Source: Hafnia psychrotolerans
GTDB taxonomy: Bacteria; Pseudomonadota; Gammaproteobacteria; Enterobacterales; Enterobacteriaceae
Assembly: GCF_014639435.1 (NCBI RefSeq)
Contig: NZ_BMFZ01000004.1
Span: 208,631-272,630, forward strand
Direction of reading: 5' to 3'
DNA: 64,000 bases
Shown here: in pieces, positions 1-9,481 of the stretch
Layout of the letters: each line of letters opens with the position of its first letter
How positions within the stretch are numbered: position 1 is the first letter of the stretch
The notes under the pieces: generated by a model
Database searches by the model: none
What the model was told of the DNA's origin: nothing
The model's input: only the letters and a program-made list of their open reading frames with translations
Translations under genes and position numbers: made by a program

Positions 1-73
1 TTGTATTGATGATTAAAAGCAGCGAACAAGAAGTGAGAAATGGCAGAAAGGTAGGATTGTGGGACGTTTTCAT
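1..73 (-). CDS. Small ORF of C4 module, copy 1 (partial, runs off left edge)
   Basis: This is the beginning of an unrecognised small ORF; only 24 codons lie inside the window. It starts MKTSHNPTFLPF and continues with a hydrophobic stretch ending LLLIIN. A Shine-Dalgarno-like AAAGGAA lies 7 bases before the ATG. The first 23 residues are the same as in the complete 28-residue ORF at 10943-11029, and the only base difference inside the shared coding part is synonymous (CCA versus CCC). It follows target b' of the C4-type antisense RNA, the place where icd or related genes lie in phage P1. A ner-like gene may follow beyond the window edge, as in copy 2. Function unknown. Confidence 0.5.
   Translation of the reverse strand, partial: MKTSHNPTFLPFLTSCSLLLIINT
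4..73. repeat. Distal flank of duplicated C4 module, copy 1
   Basis: This 70-bp segment is repeated in the same orientation at 10960-11029 with one mismatch (t41 versus g10997). It is the outer conserved flank of the duplicated module. The 74-318 segment between this flank and the inner flank has diverged strongly from its counterpart. Confidence 0.9.
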
Positions 74-105
74 CGTGAATTCCTTTAGCTAGTTAATAGC
101 TACCA

Positions 106-122
106 CCGGAGTTCTCACGCTC
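106..122 (-). promoter_or_regulatory. C4 target site b' (copy 1)
   Basis: The minus-strand RNA reads GAGCGUGAGAACUCCGG here, just upstream of the small ORF's ribosome-binding region. The core GUGAGAA can form 7 Watson-Crick pairs with UUCUCAC in the antisense RNA (142-157), with further pairs after a 2-nt mismatch. In P1 and P4, pairing at the matching site shuts off the downstream genes. The role here is inferred from layout and complementarity. Confidence 0.7.
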
Positions 123-125
123 TTG

Positions 126-204
126 GGTGGTAGCCCAGACAGGGGTGAGAATACTGGCGCTAAAGGATACCAGCCTGACCGAAGTCAGCCCTGCCTGAGC
201 CACC
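126..204 (-). ncRNA. C4-type antisense RNA, copy 1
   Basis: On the minus strand this 79-nt segment folds like the C4 antisense RNA of phages P1/P7. It has an outer stem pairing GGTGG and CTCAGGCAGGG with CCCTGTCTGGG and CCACC, an inner CTGAC-TTCG-GTCAG hairpin, and a second CTGG/CCAG hairpin that leads into the pairing segment at 142-157. The flanking motifs GGTGGCTCAGGC and GTCTG-GC-ACC are those I know from C4 RNAs. Targets a' (306-321) and b' (106-122) flank it, as in the P4 immunity region. It should be processed from the transcript that starts near 342. A second copy with altered specificity lies at 11081-11160. An ORF across it is not conserved in copy 2, so the RNA is the likely product. 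Confidence 0.8.
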
Positions 205-305
205 ATAGACATATAATTTGCCATATTACGGCTTATCATAGGTGAGCAAAAGCTTCGATACTTTACGCACATCATTTATAGATGTGCAGCATCGCCTTTA
301 GGTTA

Positions 306-321
306 CCGAGTTCTCACGCCC
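306..321 (-). promoter_or_regulatory. C4 target site a' (copy 1)
   Basis: The minus-strand RNA GGGCGUGAGAACUCGG shares the GCGUGAGAACUC core with b'. It is complementary to the antisense segment of C4 copy 1 (142-157). It lies about 20 nt from the predicted transcript start, so pairing would act early on the transcript, as at P4 seqA. Confidence 0.7.
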
Positions 322-524
322 GACTGCGAATTATGTCGCAGCGAGGTGACTATAGCGTAAATCGCTAAGCTAAATAAAGCGGGTATATTTGAAATTGCTG
401 TGAGGATTCCAGATAAATCTTTTGGTTTGCAACGTGTTGCAGAACTGCCTGTACGGCAGTGAACGCGGGTTTCCGGCCTGGCGGCTAGGGTCTGATTTTC
501 TAAGCTGCCTGTACGGCAGTGAAC
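319..524. repeat. Inner flank of duplicated module and array end, copy 1
   Basis: This 206-bp block is repeated in the same orientation at 11261-11466, with a single difference (g425 versus a11367). It covers the C4 promoter region, the degenerate last repeat, the last spacer and the next full repeat. Direct repeats of this size 10.9 kb apart could recombine and delete the cas operon. Confidence 0.95.
349..377 (-). promoter_or_regulatory. Predicted C4 promoter and operator-like palindrome (copy 1)
   Basis: Reading the minus strand, a TATAGT -10 box occupies 349-354 with a weak -35 (TTATTT) at 372-377, 17 bp away. The inverted repeat TAGCG-ATTTA-CGCTA (353-367) overlaps the -10 box and could be the operator of the Ner-like regulator. 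The predicted RNA would start near 342 with a hairpin, CTGCGA-CATAAT-TCGCAG (323-340), directly before target a'. The whole element is identical at 11291-11319. Promoter and operator are inferred by eye. Confidence 0.45.
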
Positions 525-2144
525 GGTTGACCAGATTTCGGCTGGTTCTTCGTTATTTTCTAAGCTGCCTGTACGGCAGTGAACATCCGTGAGCTGAAAG
601 GCGATCAGGTGCCGGTTTTCTAAGCTGCCTGTACGGCAGTGAACCTTGACTTTCAGCGCTGCGATTTCTGCCTCAATTTCTAAGCTGCCTGTACGGCAGT
701 GAACCCCAGACGTATGCGGATAACTTAACGCTCATATTTCTAAGCTGCCTGTACGGCAGTGAACGGGGCCGCGCGCACTGGGTCGGTGCGCGACGTTTTC
801 TAAGCTGCCTGTACGGCAGTGAACCGAGACTGGAATCTTTGCTCGGCTCAAGTTGATTTCTAAGCTGCCTGTACGGCAGTGAACACAGGATTAGCGTAAA
901 AGATTTCGGTGCTATGTTTCTAAGCTGCCTGTACGGCAGTGAACAGATTGCCGCTGCGCTGAATGCTGTTGCGTTTTTTCTAAGCTGCCTGTACGGCAGT
1001 GAACGAAGCTGCTATTGCTCTTTACGAGTCAGTTATTTTCTAAGCTGCCTGTACGGCAGTGAACCATTCGCATGCTTTTCAGTTCTTCAATGCTCATTTC
1101 TAAGCTGCCTGTACGGCAGTGAACTCATCTCGCACAGGGAAGTTGATGCTGATTAATTTCTAAGCTGCCTGTACGGCAGTGAACTGGACCGGAAAGTTTA
1201 TCGAATGGGGTTTTGGTTTCTAAGCTGCCTGTACGGCAGTGAACGAACTTTTGGCACATAGTCTCTGGTTTCTTTATTTCTAAGCTGCCTGTACGGCAGT
1301 GAACAGTTGCGTGAGTTCTTCGACGGAGCATTCACTTTTCTAAGCTGCCTGTACGGCAGTGAACTAGCCGGTGTTCGATGCCGCTGAATAGTTGCCTTTC
1401 TAAGCTGCCTGTACGGCAGTGAACGCTCATTAGCATTCATAGTGTGTTCCTTGAAATTTCTAAGCTGCCTGTACGGCAGTGAACTTTTGTTTTCTCCCCG
1501 TTCGATTTTGTGGATGTTTCTAAGCTGCCTGTACGGCAGTGAACGTCGATTGCAAAAACAGCAACTCCCGGCAAATTTTCTAAGCTGCCTGTACGGCAGT
1601 GAACTGCTTGTTGCGGTATTTGATGCTGCAGGTGAATTTCTAAGCTGCCTGTACGGCAGTGAACAGCATTGGCTGAGTGTTTATCTAAGAGTTGGCTTTC
1701 TAAGCTGCCTGTACGGCAGTGAACCCTGACAGAGTAGTCATTATTCGTCTCTATACTTTCTAAGCTGCCTGTACGGCAGTGAACCTGAAGCCGCGATGGT
1801 TCTATCGCTTATTCTCTTTCTAAGCTGCCTGTACGGCAGTGAACCCCGATGGTGACTATTTGACTCATACGATGAGTTTCTAAGCTGCCTGTACGGCAGT
1901 GAACCCAGTCCCTTGCCATCGCTGCAATCACCGTCATTTCTAAGCTGCCTGTACGGCAGTGAACGCTATTGACTGCGGTGTGCGGCCAGTGATGAGTTTC
2001 TAAGCTGCCTGTACGGCAGTGAACGGTGTCCAGACAGGCAGCGGGAATACCAACAATTTCTAAGCTGCCTGTACGGCAGTGAACTCCTTCACATCAGCAA
2101 GACGCAATTTAATAATTTTCTAAGCTGCCTGTACGGCAGTGAAC
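437..2144 (-). CRISPR. Type I-F CRISPR array 1 (29 repeats, 28 spacers)
   Basis: The 28-bp repeats recur at a strict 60-bp period, and all 28 spacers are 32 bp. In the transcribed (minus) direction the repeat starts GTTCACTG, contains the Cas6f hairpin CTGCCGTACAGGCAG and ends CTTAGAAA, which is the standard enterobacterial I-F repeat. The leader is at the right end (2145-2273), so the newest spacer is at 2085-2116 and the oldest at 465-496. The last repeat (437-464) is degenerate: its final 8 bases are TTCTGCAA, but the hairpin is intact, so the oldest spacer can still be matured. The other 28 repeats look identical. Spacers at 1365-1396 and 1965-1996 overlap in target with two adjacent spacers of array 2. 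No spacer source was identified. Confidence 0.99.
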
Positions 2145-2273
2145 AGTTGAAAAAAGCGATTATCCTTTTAATAAACAACCGCTTTTTCCCATCTATAGCG
2201 TTAACCCCTTTTTTTATCCTTTTACGACCCCGTGTTTACTATCAATGACTTAGTGATAAACAAAAATAAAGGG
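2145..2273 (-). promoter_or_regulatory. CRISPR leader 1
   Basis: This AT-rich 129-bp region between the end of cas6f and array 1 is where a I-F leader is expected. The last bases before the first repeat (TTTTTTCAAC in the transcribed direction) match leader 2. An IHF-type site, TATCAATGACTTA (consensus WATCAANNNNTTR), sits at 2240-2252, 95 bp from the first repeat. Leader 2 has one in the same orientation at 94 bp. IHF binding in I-F leaders is known to guide spacer integration. The array promoter was not resolved. Confidence 0.75.
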
Positions 2274-2828
2274 TCAAAACCAGGGGACCGTGGTGGTCGC
2301 ACTCAACCCATACGCGCTGAATACCCCTTCCACTGGCGAATCACGCAATTCTCCTTGCCGGATAAACAATTGAAAACGCTCACCAGTCGACAGGCTTTTA
2401 AGGGCAATAAACGGCAAGTTGCAACGTTTTGACTGATTATCCGGGATACGTTCCAGCGCTTGCTCTTCCGTCAGCCAGCCTTTTTTGACTGACCGGCGAC
2501 GCAGCCTGTCGGCGCTGCTTTTCACCTGAACCCGGCTGACAGTGCGATACTTCAGACTGCCCGGTACAGCGTTAATTTCGCTGGATTCAATATGGTCATT
2601 GACTCCTTTCCGCCACGGATGCTGGTTAAACGCCGCCAGCGCCTGTGCAGTGCCATGCAAACGCAGCACATCACCGGGCGTTTTTGCGGCACGGGGGAAA
2701 CTCACGCCGATGTCACCCGCGGCATGTTGACCCAGCGCGCGGTGCAATTTAGAGAACAGCGCGGCCATCAGCAGCTCGGTACCAAATTCCGGATCAGGTA
2801 AGAGGCGGATATCCTGGTAACTTTCCAT
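2274..2828 (-). CDS. cas6f: Cas6f (Csy4) crRNA endoribonuclease
   Basis: Cas6f cuts the I-F precursor transcript at the base of each repeat hairpin and stays bound to the 3' end of the mature crRNA in the Csy complex. The 184-residue product starts MESYQDIRLLPDPEF, a standard family start, with a GGGGGC Shine-Dalgarno upstream. An upstream in-frame ATG at 2870 would overlap csy3 and is not preferred. His29 in KLHRAL is at the position of the catalytic histidine of Pseudomonas Csy4. An arginine-rich segment (RLRRRSVKK) would contact the RNA hairpin, and the protein ends in the typical VPWF. It is the last gene of the cas operon and abuts leader 1. Confidence 0.97.
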   Translation of the reverse strand: MESYQDIRLLPDPEFGTELLMAALFSKLHRALGQHAAGDIGVSFPRAAKTPGDVLRLHGTAQALAAFNQHPWRKGVNDHIESSEINAVPGSLKYRTVSRVQVKSSADRLRRRSVKKGWLTEEQALERIPDNQSKRCNLPFIALKSLSTGERFQLFIRQGELRDSPVEGVFSAYGLSATTTVPWF

Positions 2829-2838
2829 TGTTGCCCCC

Positions 2839-3858
2839 TTATTCGCTCTTCTCACCAAAGACGCCACCACGGATCAAAATCGCCATCACGTAATGTTGTT
2901 GCTCCACGTCAGGCTCTTTGTCTTTGGTAACCCAGTTATCCAACAGCGTGTAGAAATCCATTTTGTCTTTTGGCTGACGGTAGGCTTTCCCTTTGCTGGT
3001 GACTGAGCCATAAGGTTCAACGGCGATCGGGCCAAGTTCCCGTTCCGTGGCCTGCGGATACCAGTCATCGATGGTGCGTAGTGCATTGCCCACTTTCTGA
3101 GAGTGCAGTGCCGCAACGTTGCCAACCTGATAGAGGATCTTGCTTTTTTTGCTGTCACGACTGGTATCCAGCACCAGTTCCTGGGAAGGGAAAACTTCCT
3201 GCCCCGCGCCCAATCTGACGAAGGCTTCAATACTCAACAGTGCCGATGCCGTCCCACTCAGCCCTTCTTCGACCACGGCCGCCAGTTCAGCCAAATCACC
3301 AACGGGTGTGCTGAAGCTGCGCAGGTTTAAGGTATCCGCCTCAAATTTCCAGCAGCGATTATTATGAGTCACATGCACGGCGATATCCTCGGCACCCACG
3401 CGGTTGCGCCATAAAAAGCGACCATTCGCCAGGTTTTCTGCGTAACGTGCGGCAAGAATGCCAAAGCCGTGTTGGGTGCGGTAACCGTCAATGACCGCCG
3501 CCAGAGCGGCCTGATAATCCTGATCGTTACACACGGACGGCAAGGAGAGATTACCCAGCACCCGCAAGGTAAAGCTCAGTTTCAAGGTATCAGCATCGAA
3601 AGGCAACGCGGCAACATCCACACGTTGCAGGTTAGCTTTTTGGATCTCGGCATCGACTTTCAGCGGGTCACTGGCCAGCCCTGTTTTCATACGGTTGGAA
3701 ATGGTCCCACGTACCGCTTTTTCTTTGATTTCAATCGGCTGCCAGCGGGTATGATCACCCGAGTCCTGCCAGTTTCCGGCAAACATCAACGCATCAGAGT
3801 TAGCCAGTTTGCGTTCGAAAGCCAAAACAGAGGCAGTTTTTACGGTAGTTTTAGTCAT
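2839..3858 (-). CDS. csy3: Cas7f (Csy3) Csy-complex backbone
   Basis: Csy3 (Cas7f) forms the six-subunit helical backbone of the type I-F surveillance complex along the crRNA spacer. The 339-residue product starts [18 protein letters not shown] and has the family's usual length. Its gene lies between csy2 and cas6f in canonical order, with 26 and 10 bp gaps. No frame damage was seen, so the interference complex should be complete. Confidence 0.97.
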   Translation of the reverse strand: MTKTTVKTASVLAFERKLANSDALMFAGNWQDSGDHTRWQPIEIKEKAVRGTISNRMKTGLASDPLKVDAEIQKANLQRVDVAALPFDADTLKLSFTLRVLGNLSLPSVCNDQDYQAALAAVIDGYRTQHGFGILAARYAENLANGRFLWRNRVGAEDIAVHVTHNNRCWKFEADTLNLRSFSTPVGDLAELAAVVEEGLSGTASALLSIEAFVRLGAGQEVFPSQELVLDTSRDSKKSKILYQVGNVAALHSQKVGNALRTIDDWYPQATERELGPIAVEPYGSVTSKGKAYRQPKDKMDFYTLLDNWVTKDKEPDVEQQHYVMAILIRGGVFGEKSE

Positions 3859-3884
3859 TGTGCTTTCCTTGTTATCAATGCTGG

Positions 3885-4850
3885 TTAATCCAAATACATG
3901 GTTAGGTCAGATTCTTCGATTTTTTCAGCGTGACGGCACAGATAATGGCCGTCCTGATACTGGTAACGCCAGAACAACTGGTGGATGTCTTTAACACGGT
4001 GCGGGCTACGCCACTCGCCGACACCATAGACGGATTCAACAAAACAGAACGGCATGGTTGGGTCGCGGGATTTATCTACCTCATCCGGCGAATAAACCGG
4101 TGAGATAGCGCCATACCCTGTCACCAGCGGCACCAGATAACCCCGCTCAGGTTTGGCGACCACGCTCCAGATTGCAGCATCACCATGTTCGGGCTGGCGG
4201 CTTTCATCAATAGGTGCGGCCTGCATTTTCAACACGGAAAAATCCAGCCAGGCGTCGATCATTTCAGCATTAGGATCCTGCTGCTGGCGTTGCTTCCAAT
4301 GGTCGGTCAGATAATCGGTGCGATCCACCAGCGCAAACCCGGGTAGTGCGCGGTACATTTCCCGGCGGGTTAGCGCGGCGAGCCCGGTTTCATTTTCCGG
4401 CAGCGCCAAAATACGCGGCATCTCTGCTGAAACAATGGTGCCACCTGCCAGACGCTGAGTCGGGTATAGCGTTTGCAGCAACAGCGCCAAATCGCGCGCG
4501 CCGGTGTCACCGTTGGCAATGACTCCCTGGCATTCAATAAACAACGTCACCGTCATGTGCATGCGACCTTCTTCATTGAAGGCCGCGGTTTTAGCTTCTT
4601 TGGTCAAGGGGTTACGCGTCAGGGCAAAAGAGTAATCACTCCATTGAGATGCCCGATGAGCCTGAATTTGATGCTGATGGCACACCACGCCGCAACCGGT
4701 AAACCTCAGCCCGTGATCCGGTTGAATTTTGCGGGATAAAGCGTGGGTAAAACCGAGAAAATGGCTGATGGCAGGAAAACCATAAGTCAGGCCCGATATA
4801 GCATTGGCATTTTCGACTTTCACCCGAGGGATCACGACTAAGTAGCTCAT
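3885..4850 (-). CDS. csy2: Cas5f (Csy2)
   Basis: Csy2 (Cas5f) pairs with Csy1 at the 5' handle end of the crRNA, where PAM recognition occurs. The 321-residue product begins [17 protein letters not shown], typical for Csy2, and contains the conserved [14 protein letters not shown] segment near the N-terminus. Its ATG overlaps the csy1 stop codon (ATGA), implying translational coupling. Length and position are those of intact I-F loci. Confidence 0.97.
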   Translation of the reverse strand: MSYLVVIPRVKVENANAISGLTYGFPAISHFLGFTHALSRKIQPDHGLRFTGCGVVCHQHQIQAHRASQWSDYSFALTRNPLTKEAKTAAFNEEGRMHMTVTLFIECQGVIANGDTGARDLALLLQTLYPTQRLAGGTIVSAEMPRILALPENETGLAALTRREMYRALPGFALVDRTDYLTDHWKQRQQQDPNAEMIDAWLDFSVLKMQAAPIDESRQPEHGDAAIWSVVAKPERGYLVPLVTGYGAISPVYSPDEVDKSRDPTMPFCFVESVYGVGEWRSPHRVKDIHQLFWRYQYQDGHYLCRHAEKIEESDLTMYLD

Positions 4851-6196
4851 GGTGTCACCTCCTGACGGCAGGCATCAAATTCGAACAGGCGACGGCGCAG
4901 CAATACAGAGGCAAGTTCACTGATCTCCACCGCACCCATATTGAGCTTCTCATCCCGATTCAACCGGGTATGTAACCAATGGCCGAAATCTCCGGCAATC
5001 TCTTTTTGCCAGCTATCCGTATCTTCACGCTGAAGTTTGAACGACAGGTCTTGTTCCTGACGCAATGGATCAAGCCAGAGTTGCTGAGAGACTTTCAACT
5101 GGCATTCTGCCCGGGCACTCCAGCCTTGTTGATCAGTCAAATTTTGGATTTCAGCGGCGTAGCTAAAGACAATGCCGATAATATCATCCACCCGTTCGGC
5201 GCGTTGCTGACGGATCAGCATCGTGTTTTCCTCCTTCACCACGCTGACCAGATACCTGCGTAGCTGGTGAATGCTTCCACCCGCCAGTTGGCCTAATGTC
5301 GGTCCAAAAATCGTTTTCTGTTCAACCGGCGGTTTAAGGGTGGAGTGCCATTCAGGTGGTGCGCAGCGCAAAAGGTAGGATTTGCCGCCGCGAGCACTGT
5401 TCAGGTAGGAGATATTTTGCGGCTTCGTACCGCCAATGCCTTGAATGGCGACATCAGCAAATATTGACAAAGTATCCGGGGCCCATTGCTGCTCACGGCG
5501 TGCTTTGCGTATGTCGACCGAGGTTTCGCTGTAGCGCGACGTGTTGATGCGCTGATATAACGCATGGGCCAGTGAGGAGGAGTAAAGCGGGCTGAGCAGA
5601 TGATAATTGTCATTATCGCCAATGGAAAAGTAGATCTGTTTCGCCAACTTATGCGAGCTGAGACTTTTGTCCGACAACGCCTGCGTAAAACCGCTAACCC
5701 AGAGTGCAAGCTGCTGTTCATTTTTTGCCAGCTGTGCAAGCGCTGAGTGGTCACCACGTTGCAAACTGGCCAGCAGCGAATCCCCTTCGTGTTCCGTTTG
5801 CAGCAGCTTCGCGACATCAAGAACCGCCGAGTTGCCCACAGCATCAACCGCTGGCGTTTTTAGGGAAGATGTTGACAGATGACTGGCCTGAGGATGTTCC
5901 GCAGTACTGTAAATGCTGCTGCCTTTCGCATCACCATGAAAGTACTTAATCGCGTGTGTCACCAGACTGATTTGCCATGCGCGAGACGCAGCCTCGGTCA
6001 GCCAGGTACGAACTTCGTACTTTTTCTCAATCTCCTGGCGCAGCCCAAATAGCTTTTGCTGTAATGCGGCTTTCTCTTCTGGATCAGATATCTCCGCCAG
6101 TTTTTTTTCTGCGTCTTTGTCGTGGGCTTCAAGCTTGGGTTGCTTGCGGCCCTCGATGTAATCAGTGATAAATTGGCTTAATCCATTTCTTTCCAT
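4847..6196 (-). CDS. csy1: Cas8f (Csy1)
   Basis: Csy1 (Cas8f) is the large subunit of the I-F Csy complex; with Csy2 it recognises the PAM and recruits Cas2-3. The product has 449 residues, within the usual range. It carries the typical charged N-terminus ([16 protein letters not shown]) and the motif [20 protein letters not shown] in the middle. The gene follows cas2-3 after 27 bp and overlaps csy2 by 4 bases. Confidence 0.96.
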   Translation of the reverse strand: MERNGLSQFITDYIEGRKQPKLEAHDKDAEKKLAEISDPEEKAALQQKLFGLRQEIEKKYEVRTWLTEAASRAWQISLVTHAIKYFHGDAKGSSIYSTAEHPQASHLSTSSLKTPAVDAVGNSAVLDVAKLLQTEHEGDSLLASLQRGDHSALAQLAKNEQQLALWVSGFTQALSDKSLSSHKLAKQIYFSIGDNDNYHLLSPLYSSSLAHALYQRINTSRYSETSVDIRKARREQQWAPDTLSIFADVAIQGIGGTKPQNISYLNSARGGKSYLLRCAPPEWHSTLKPPVEQKTIFGPTLGQLAGGSIHQLRRYLVSVVKEENTMLIRQQRAERVDDIIGIVFSYAAEIQNLTDQQGWSARAECQLKVSQQLWLDPLRQEQDLSFKLQREDTDSWQKEIAGDFGHWLHTRLNRDEKLNMGAVEISELASVLLRRRLFEFDACRQEVTP

Positions 6197-6223
6197 ATCG
6201 CCTCTTTTCAGTGTAACTCTTTG

Positions 6224-9200
6224 TTAATCCCTTTCGCCAAACACCCCTAACAGCGGGTGCCAGTTCCATGTTTTTTTCTCATCAGCCGTCAGACGGATTT
6301 CACCGAAGGTCGCGCTGATTCGCGGTAACTCCCATTCCAATTCGTCGGCCAGTTGCTGGTAAATCTTGCCGTAGTCCATGTCTATCCAGGCGCTGACACC
6401 GGGTGCCATTTCCTGTGCGATCACGTTGAATCCACCACTGTCTTTCCAGCCCTCAATACCGTCATCGGGTTTACGAAAAATCGGCTCGTTGCCCTCTTCG
6501 GCAATCCACAAATTGTGTTGCTCGTCGGGTGCTGACTGACGAAACGGCGTGTTGCGTTGCAGTTCTCCGCACCAGCTCACCGGATATCGCCACCATTGTG
6601 CTGCACACGCTTTGTGAGCAGAATCACCCTGTAATTCAATGAATAAACGATAGTGTTCGAGATCGACCAGGTTATCTTTCGGCGTTTTATGAGTGCGCTC
6701 CTGAATCCGTGGAATAGCGGTGATAACGTGATATTGCTGCGGTTCGAGGAGCTGGTGTAAATCGTGGCTGGAAAACAGATTAACCGGCGTCTCAAAACCC
6801 GGTTTGCAATACGCCGGGAATGCCGGCGTAGTCTGTTTCAGCGCTTTTACGTTTTTGTGCAAAATATGCATATTCGGCGTTGCCGGGAGAAGCTGTCGAT
6901 GACGTTGAAGACGCCCGGCAAGTTGAATCAGTGAACGCATCGAGCTGGGCTCGGCAATGACCCAGTCATAATCATGGTCGCGCCCGACCTCTGCCACAGC
7001 GGTCGCCAGCACGACAAAGATATGATGTTTTTCCGGGGAATGTTCTAATGCATGCCGCACTTCTGCCACCTGCCACAACGCGTTGGGATCATAGCGGGTT
7101 AAAGTGGCGTCCAACCGTTTTTCGATATGTGAACGCATCGCCAGCGGATGGCGGCTGTGATAAATGCAGTAGTGAATACGGGTATCAGCGGGCGGGATTG
7201 TGTTGAGCAACCGCCTGGCGACAGCCACCAGCGGATCAATATTGGCCATTCTGACTACCCCTACCGAGGCGGTTTTCCCCGTGGAATGTGGCTGATGGTG
7301 CAACTGATGCAGGCTTTCAATCGAGGCAGCAATACGGGCTGCTACCGCATCATGTACATCGGCCTCACTCATACTGGCGGGGATAGCGTCAACCAGCAGA
7401 GATTTACGCAATGCCTCGCCCTGCCGCAATTTTGCCACGCGCTTCTCGACAAATTCTGCCTGTGCGGTATGGAACGACGTGCCAGCAGCGTGATCGCTCT
7501 GCGCAATACTGTTTTCGTCAAACCAGGCGCAGGGAACGTTCAGCGGTAAATCTGGTTCTCCGCAGGCTCGCTGATATTCCTGACGGCCGGTGCGGTAAGC
7601 ATTGAACAGCGCCAACACCAGAGCCGGAGCCAGTGTGGCGGAAGAGAGTAATACACGCGAACCCAGCATCCCCGCCCAGTTCACCAACCGGCACAGCGCC
7701 GGGAGATCGGCCAGATCAAAGTCATCGGGTTCATCTAATACCAGATCAGAGGTCAACAGACGCAACATTGGTGCGATCTGTTTCCCGCCGCGCAGGCTTT
7801 CACAGGCCGGGATCAGATGGTCAATGGTGGTGACCAATACCGGCGCGCTAAGCAGTTTATGCAGCGTCGGTGTCTGTTTCAGCCATTGGCTGAGGCGGCC
7901 ATCGTCCAGGCTGCCGTCGTAACGTACGTACTGATGTTCCGCAAACAGGGCATCCGAAGATCCACTGCCGGTATCTTGATTATTCTGTTTATCGCGCTCG
8001 AGCTGATGCAGTTGCTGCACAGCCTGTGAGCCAATCATCACGGCCAAATCTTCGGCATCGAGATGGAGTTTCCCCCCCAGCGCATCACCCGTTTGTAAGG
8101 TCAGGGTACGTAAACCGAGAGCAATCGAGAAACGACAGCCGCGTTTTTCATCTGCCAGACCGTACATGATGCGCGCATTGGCCAGGGTTTTACCGCAACC
8201 GGTTGAAGCCATGTTCACACCAAAGAACCCTTGTTTATCCGTTCGTTCCCGTACAGAGCAGGCCAGATCGAAAGCCTTGTCCTGCCAGCGAAACTTCTCC
8301 TGTGCAGTACGCTTTTTAAATCCTTTATGCCGCGCAATAGCAGGTAATGAATCACGTAAATTTGGCAGACTTCGTCCCAGCAGATAAGCGTTTTGGCTAA
8401 CGCCGATATTGTGTTCATCGAGTCTCTGTTTCAGTATGCGGGACTTACGATCCGTATTGGCCCAAACATCATAACTTGCGTCTTGCCAGCCTATGATGGC
8501 ATCAGATGATGAGTAATGGTGGTCAGCCAACATCAATATCAGGCGTGCTATATGACAGGTGAAACGATCATCAATATTGCAATATAACAACCCCGGAAGT
8601 TGCAGCGCCCGTCCGGCGAACTTCTGTGCCTTCGCCCGCCATGTGGCACTACGTATTGGTGTCCCTTGTGGAAATTGCCAGACGGCTTGTTGTTCCTTCT
8701 CCGTCCATGGTGCATCGGCGTTGGTCGAGTTCCAGCAAGGGGCGAATTGCGAAGTCAGCCACTGCTCGATATCACCAGATTGTGGGGGATTATGATGGGG
8801 ACCCGTTGCCGAAGGATAAACGGGTAAACGGTGGTGGGAGACAATCAACCAAGCGACAATCCGCGCCACTGGAGGCAGAGCGCTGAAAGGGCTTTGTGAA
8901 CCCGCGACCGGATCGCAAATCAGGCGTGCCAGCATATTGTCTTCGCTGACCGCGCTGATGGAACGCAATTCAGTCAACCATTGCCTGTCGCTGCTATTGC
9001 CCACAAACGCCTGAAACAACCGCAGTGAAAGCCATTCATGCCGGTAGGGTTCGAACCCTTTGCCCTTCCCCTTTAATTTATTCTGAAATAGCCGACTGGC
9101 TTTACCGAAATCATGAAAGAGGCCAGCAATAGCGGCCAGGAGGCTAACCGCCTGTAGACTATTCCACTGATTTTCGCTGTCAGACTTTAAGATATCTCTT

Positions 9201-9481
9201 TGCGTGGTATTCGTCGGTACGGAGCCTTTCTCATTAAACTTCCGGATGTTCCCGACAACCCATAAAATTTCCGTCTGATTATTGGATTTAATCCAATGGC
9301 ATGCCACTGCGGTATTTCTGCGAGCCGTTTTCTTGAGTATGCGCCGTAAGGTATTCAACCCTTCCATCGTGATTGCCGTCTGCCAGGTTCGTTCCCCTTT
9401 TCTTTCGGCAAACTGATCGAGAATACGGCGAGTTTCTACCAACGCTTTTTTATTACATTCGGAGATCAACAAAATATTCAT
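6224..9481 (-). CDS. cas3: Cas2-3 fusion nuclease-helicase
   Basis: In type I-F, Cas2 is fused to Cas3; the 1085-residue protein works with Cas1 in spacer integration and with the Csy complex in target degradation. Residues 1-80 form the Cas2-like domain (MNILLISECNKKALVE). The HD nuclease follows (His123-Asp124 in LFHDFGK, later YRHEW and SHHRLP). The SF2 helicase has a Walker A STGCGKT near residue 427, a DEAD-box variant LVLDEPDD, motif III SSAT and motif VI QLAGRLQRHRQ. The start overlaps the cas1 stop codon (ATGA). All catalytic motifs are present, so the effector looks functional. Confidence 0.98.
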   Translation of the reverse strand: MNILLISECNKKALVETRRILDQFAERKGERTWQTAITMEGLNTLRRILKKTARRNTAVACHWIKSNNQTEILWVVGNIRKFNEKGSVPTNTTQRDILKSDSENQWNSLQAVSLLAAIAGLFHDFGKASRLFQNKLKGKGKGFEPYRHEWLSLRLFQAFVGNSSDRQWLTELRSISAVSEDNMLARLICDPVAGSQSPFSALPPVARIVAWLIVSHHRLPVYPSATGPHHNPPQSGDIEQWLTSQFAPCWNSTNADAPWTEKEQQAVWQFPQGTPIRSATWRAKAQKFAGRALQLPGLLYCNIDDRFTCHIARLILMLADHHYSSSDAIIGWQDASYDVWANTDRKSRILKQRLDEHNIGVSQNAYLLGRSLPNLRDSLPAIARHKGFKKRTAQEKFRWQDKAFDLACSVRERTDKQGFFGVNMASTGCGKTLANARIMYGLADEKRGCRFSIALGLRTLTLQTGDALGGKLHLDAEDLAVMIGSQAVQQLHQLERDKQNNQDTGSGSSDALFAEHQYVRYDGSLDDGRLSQWLKQTPTLHKLLSAPVLVTTIDHLIPACESLRGGKQIAPMLRLLTSDLVLDEPDDFDLADLPALCRLVNWAGMLGSRVLLSSATLAPALVLALFNAYRTGRQEYQRACGEPDLPLNVPCAWFDENSIAQSDHAAGTSFHTAQAEFVEKRVAKLRQGEALRKSLLVDAIPASMSEADVHDAVAARIAASIESLHQLHHQPHSTGKTASVGVVRMANIDPLVAVARRLLNTIPPADTRIHYCIYHSRHPLAMRSHIEKRLDATLTRYDPNALWQVAEVRHALEHSPEKHHIFVVLATAVAEVGRDHDYDWVIAEPSSMRSLIQLAGRLQRHRQLLPATPNMHILHKNVKALKQTTPAFPAYCKPGFETPVNLFSSHDLHQLLEPQQYHVITAIPRIQERTHKTPKDNLVDLEHYRLFIELQGDSAHKACAAQWWRYPVSWCGELQRNTPFRQSAPDEQHNLWIAEEGNEPIFRKPDDGIEGWKDSGGFNVIAQEMAPGVSAWIDMDYGKIYQQLADELEWELPRISATFGEIRLTADEKKTWNWHPLLGVFGERD

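Noticed and set aside
93-275. 60-codon ORF on the minus strand across C4 copy 1, of the sort annotated as Ash/Icd-like protein
   Set aside because: The equivalent frame in copy 2 has a TAG stop after eight codons inside the antisense RNA, while the RNA pairing is kept. The open frame in copy 1 is best explained as chance over a structured RNA.
437-464. Reading the array left to right with the leader at the left
   Set aside because: The degenerate repeat is at the left end of both arrays, the enterobacterial I-F repeat begins GTTCACTG on the minus strand, IHF-type sites lie at the right, and an overlapping spacer shows CC upstream in minus orientation. The leader is therefore at the right.
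914-1729. Repetitive ORFs with FLSCLYGSE or SLPYRQLRK/VHCRTGSLE motifs (also 11026-13385)
   Set aside because: They are translations of the CRISPR repeats at a 60-bp period, which keeps frames open; no gene is present.
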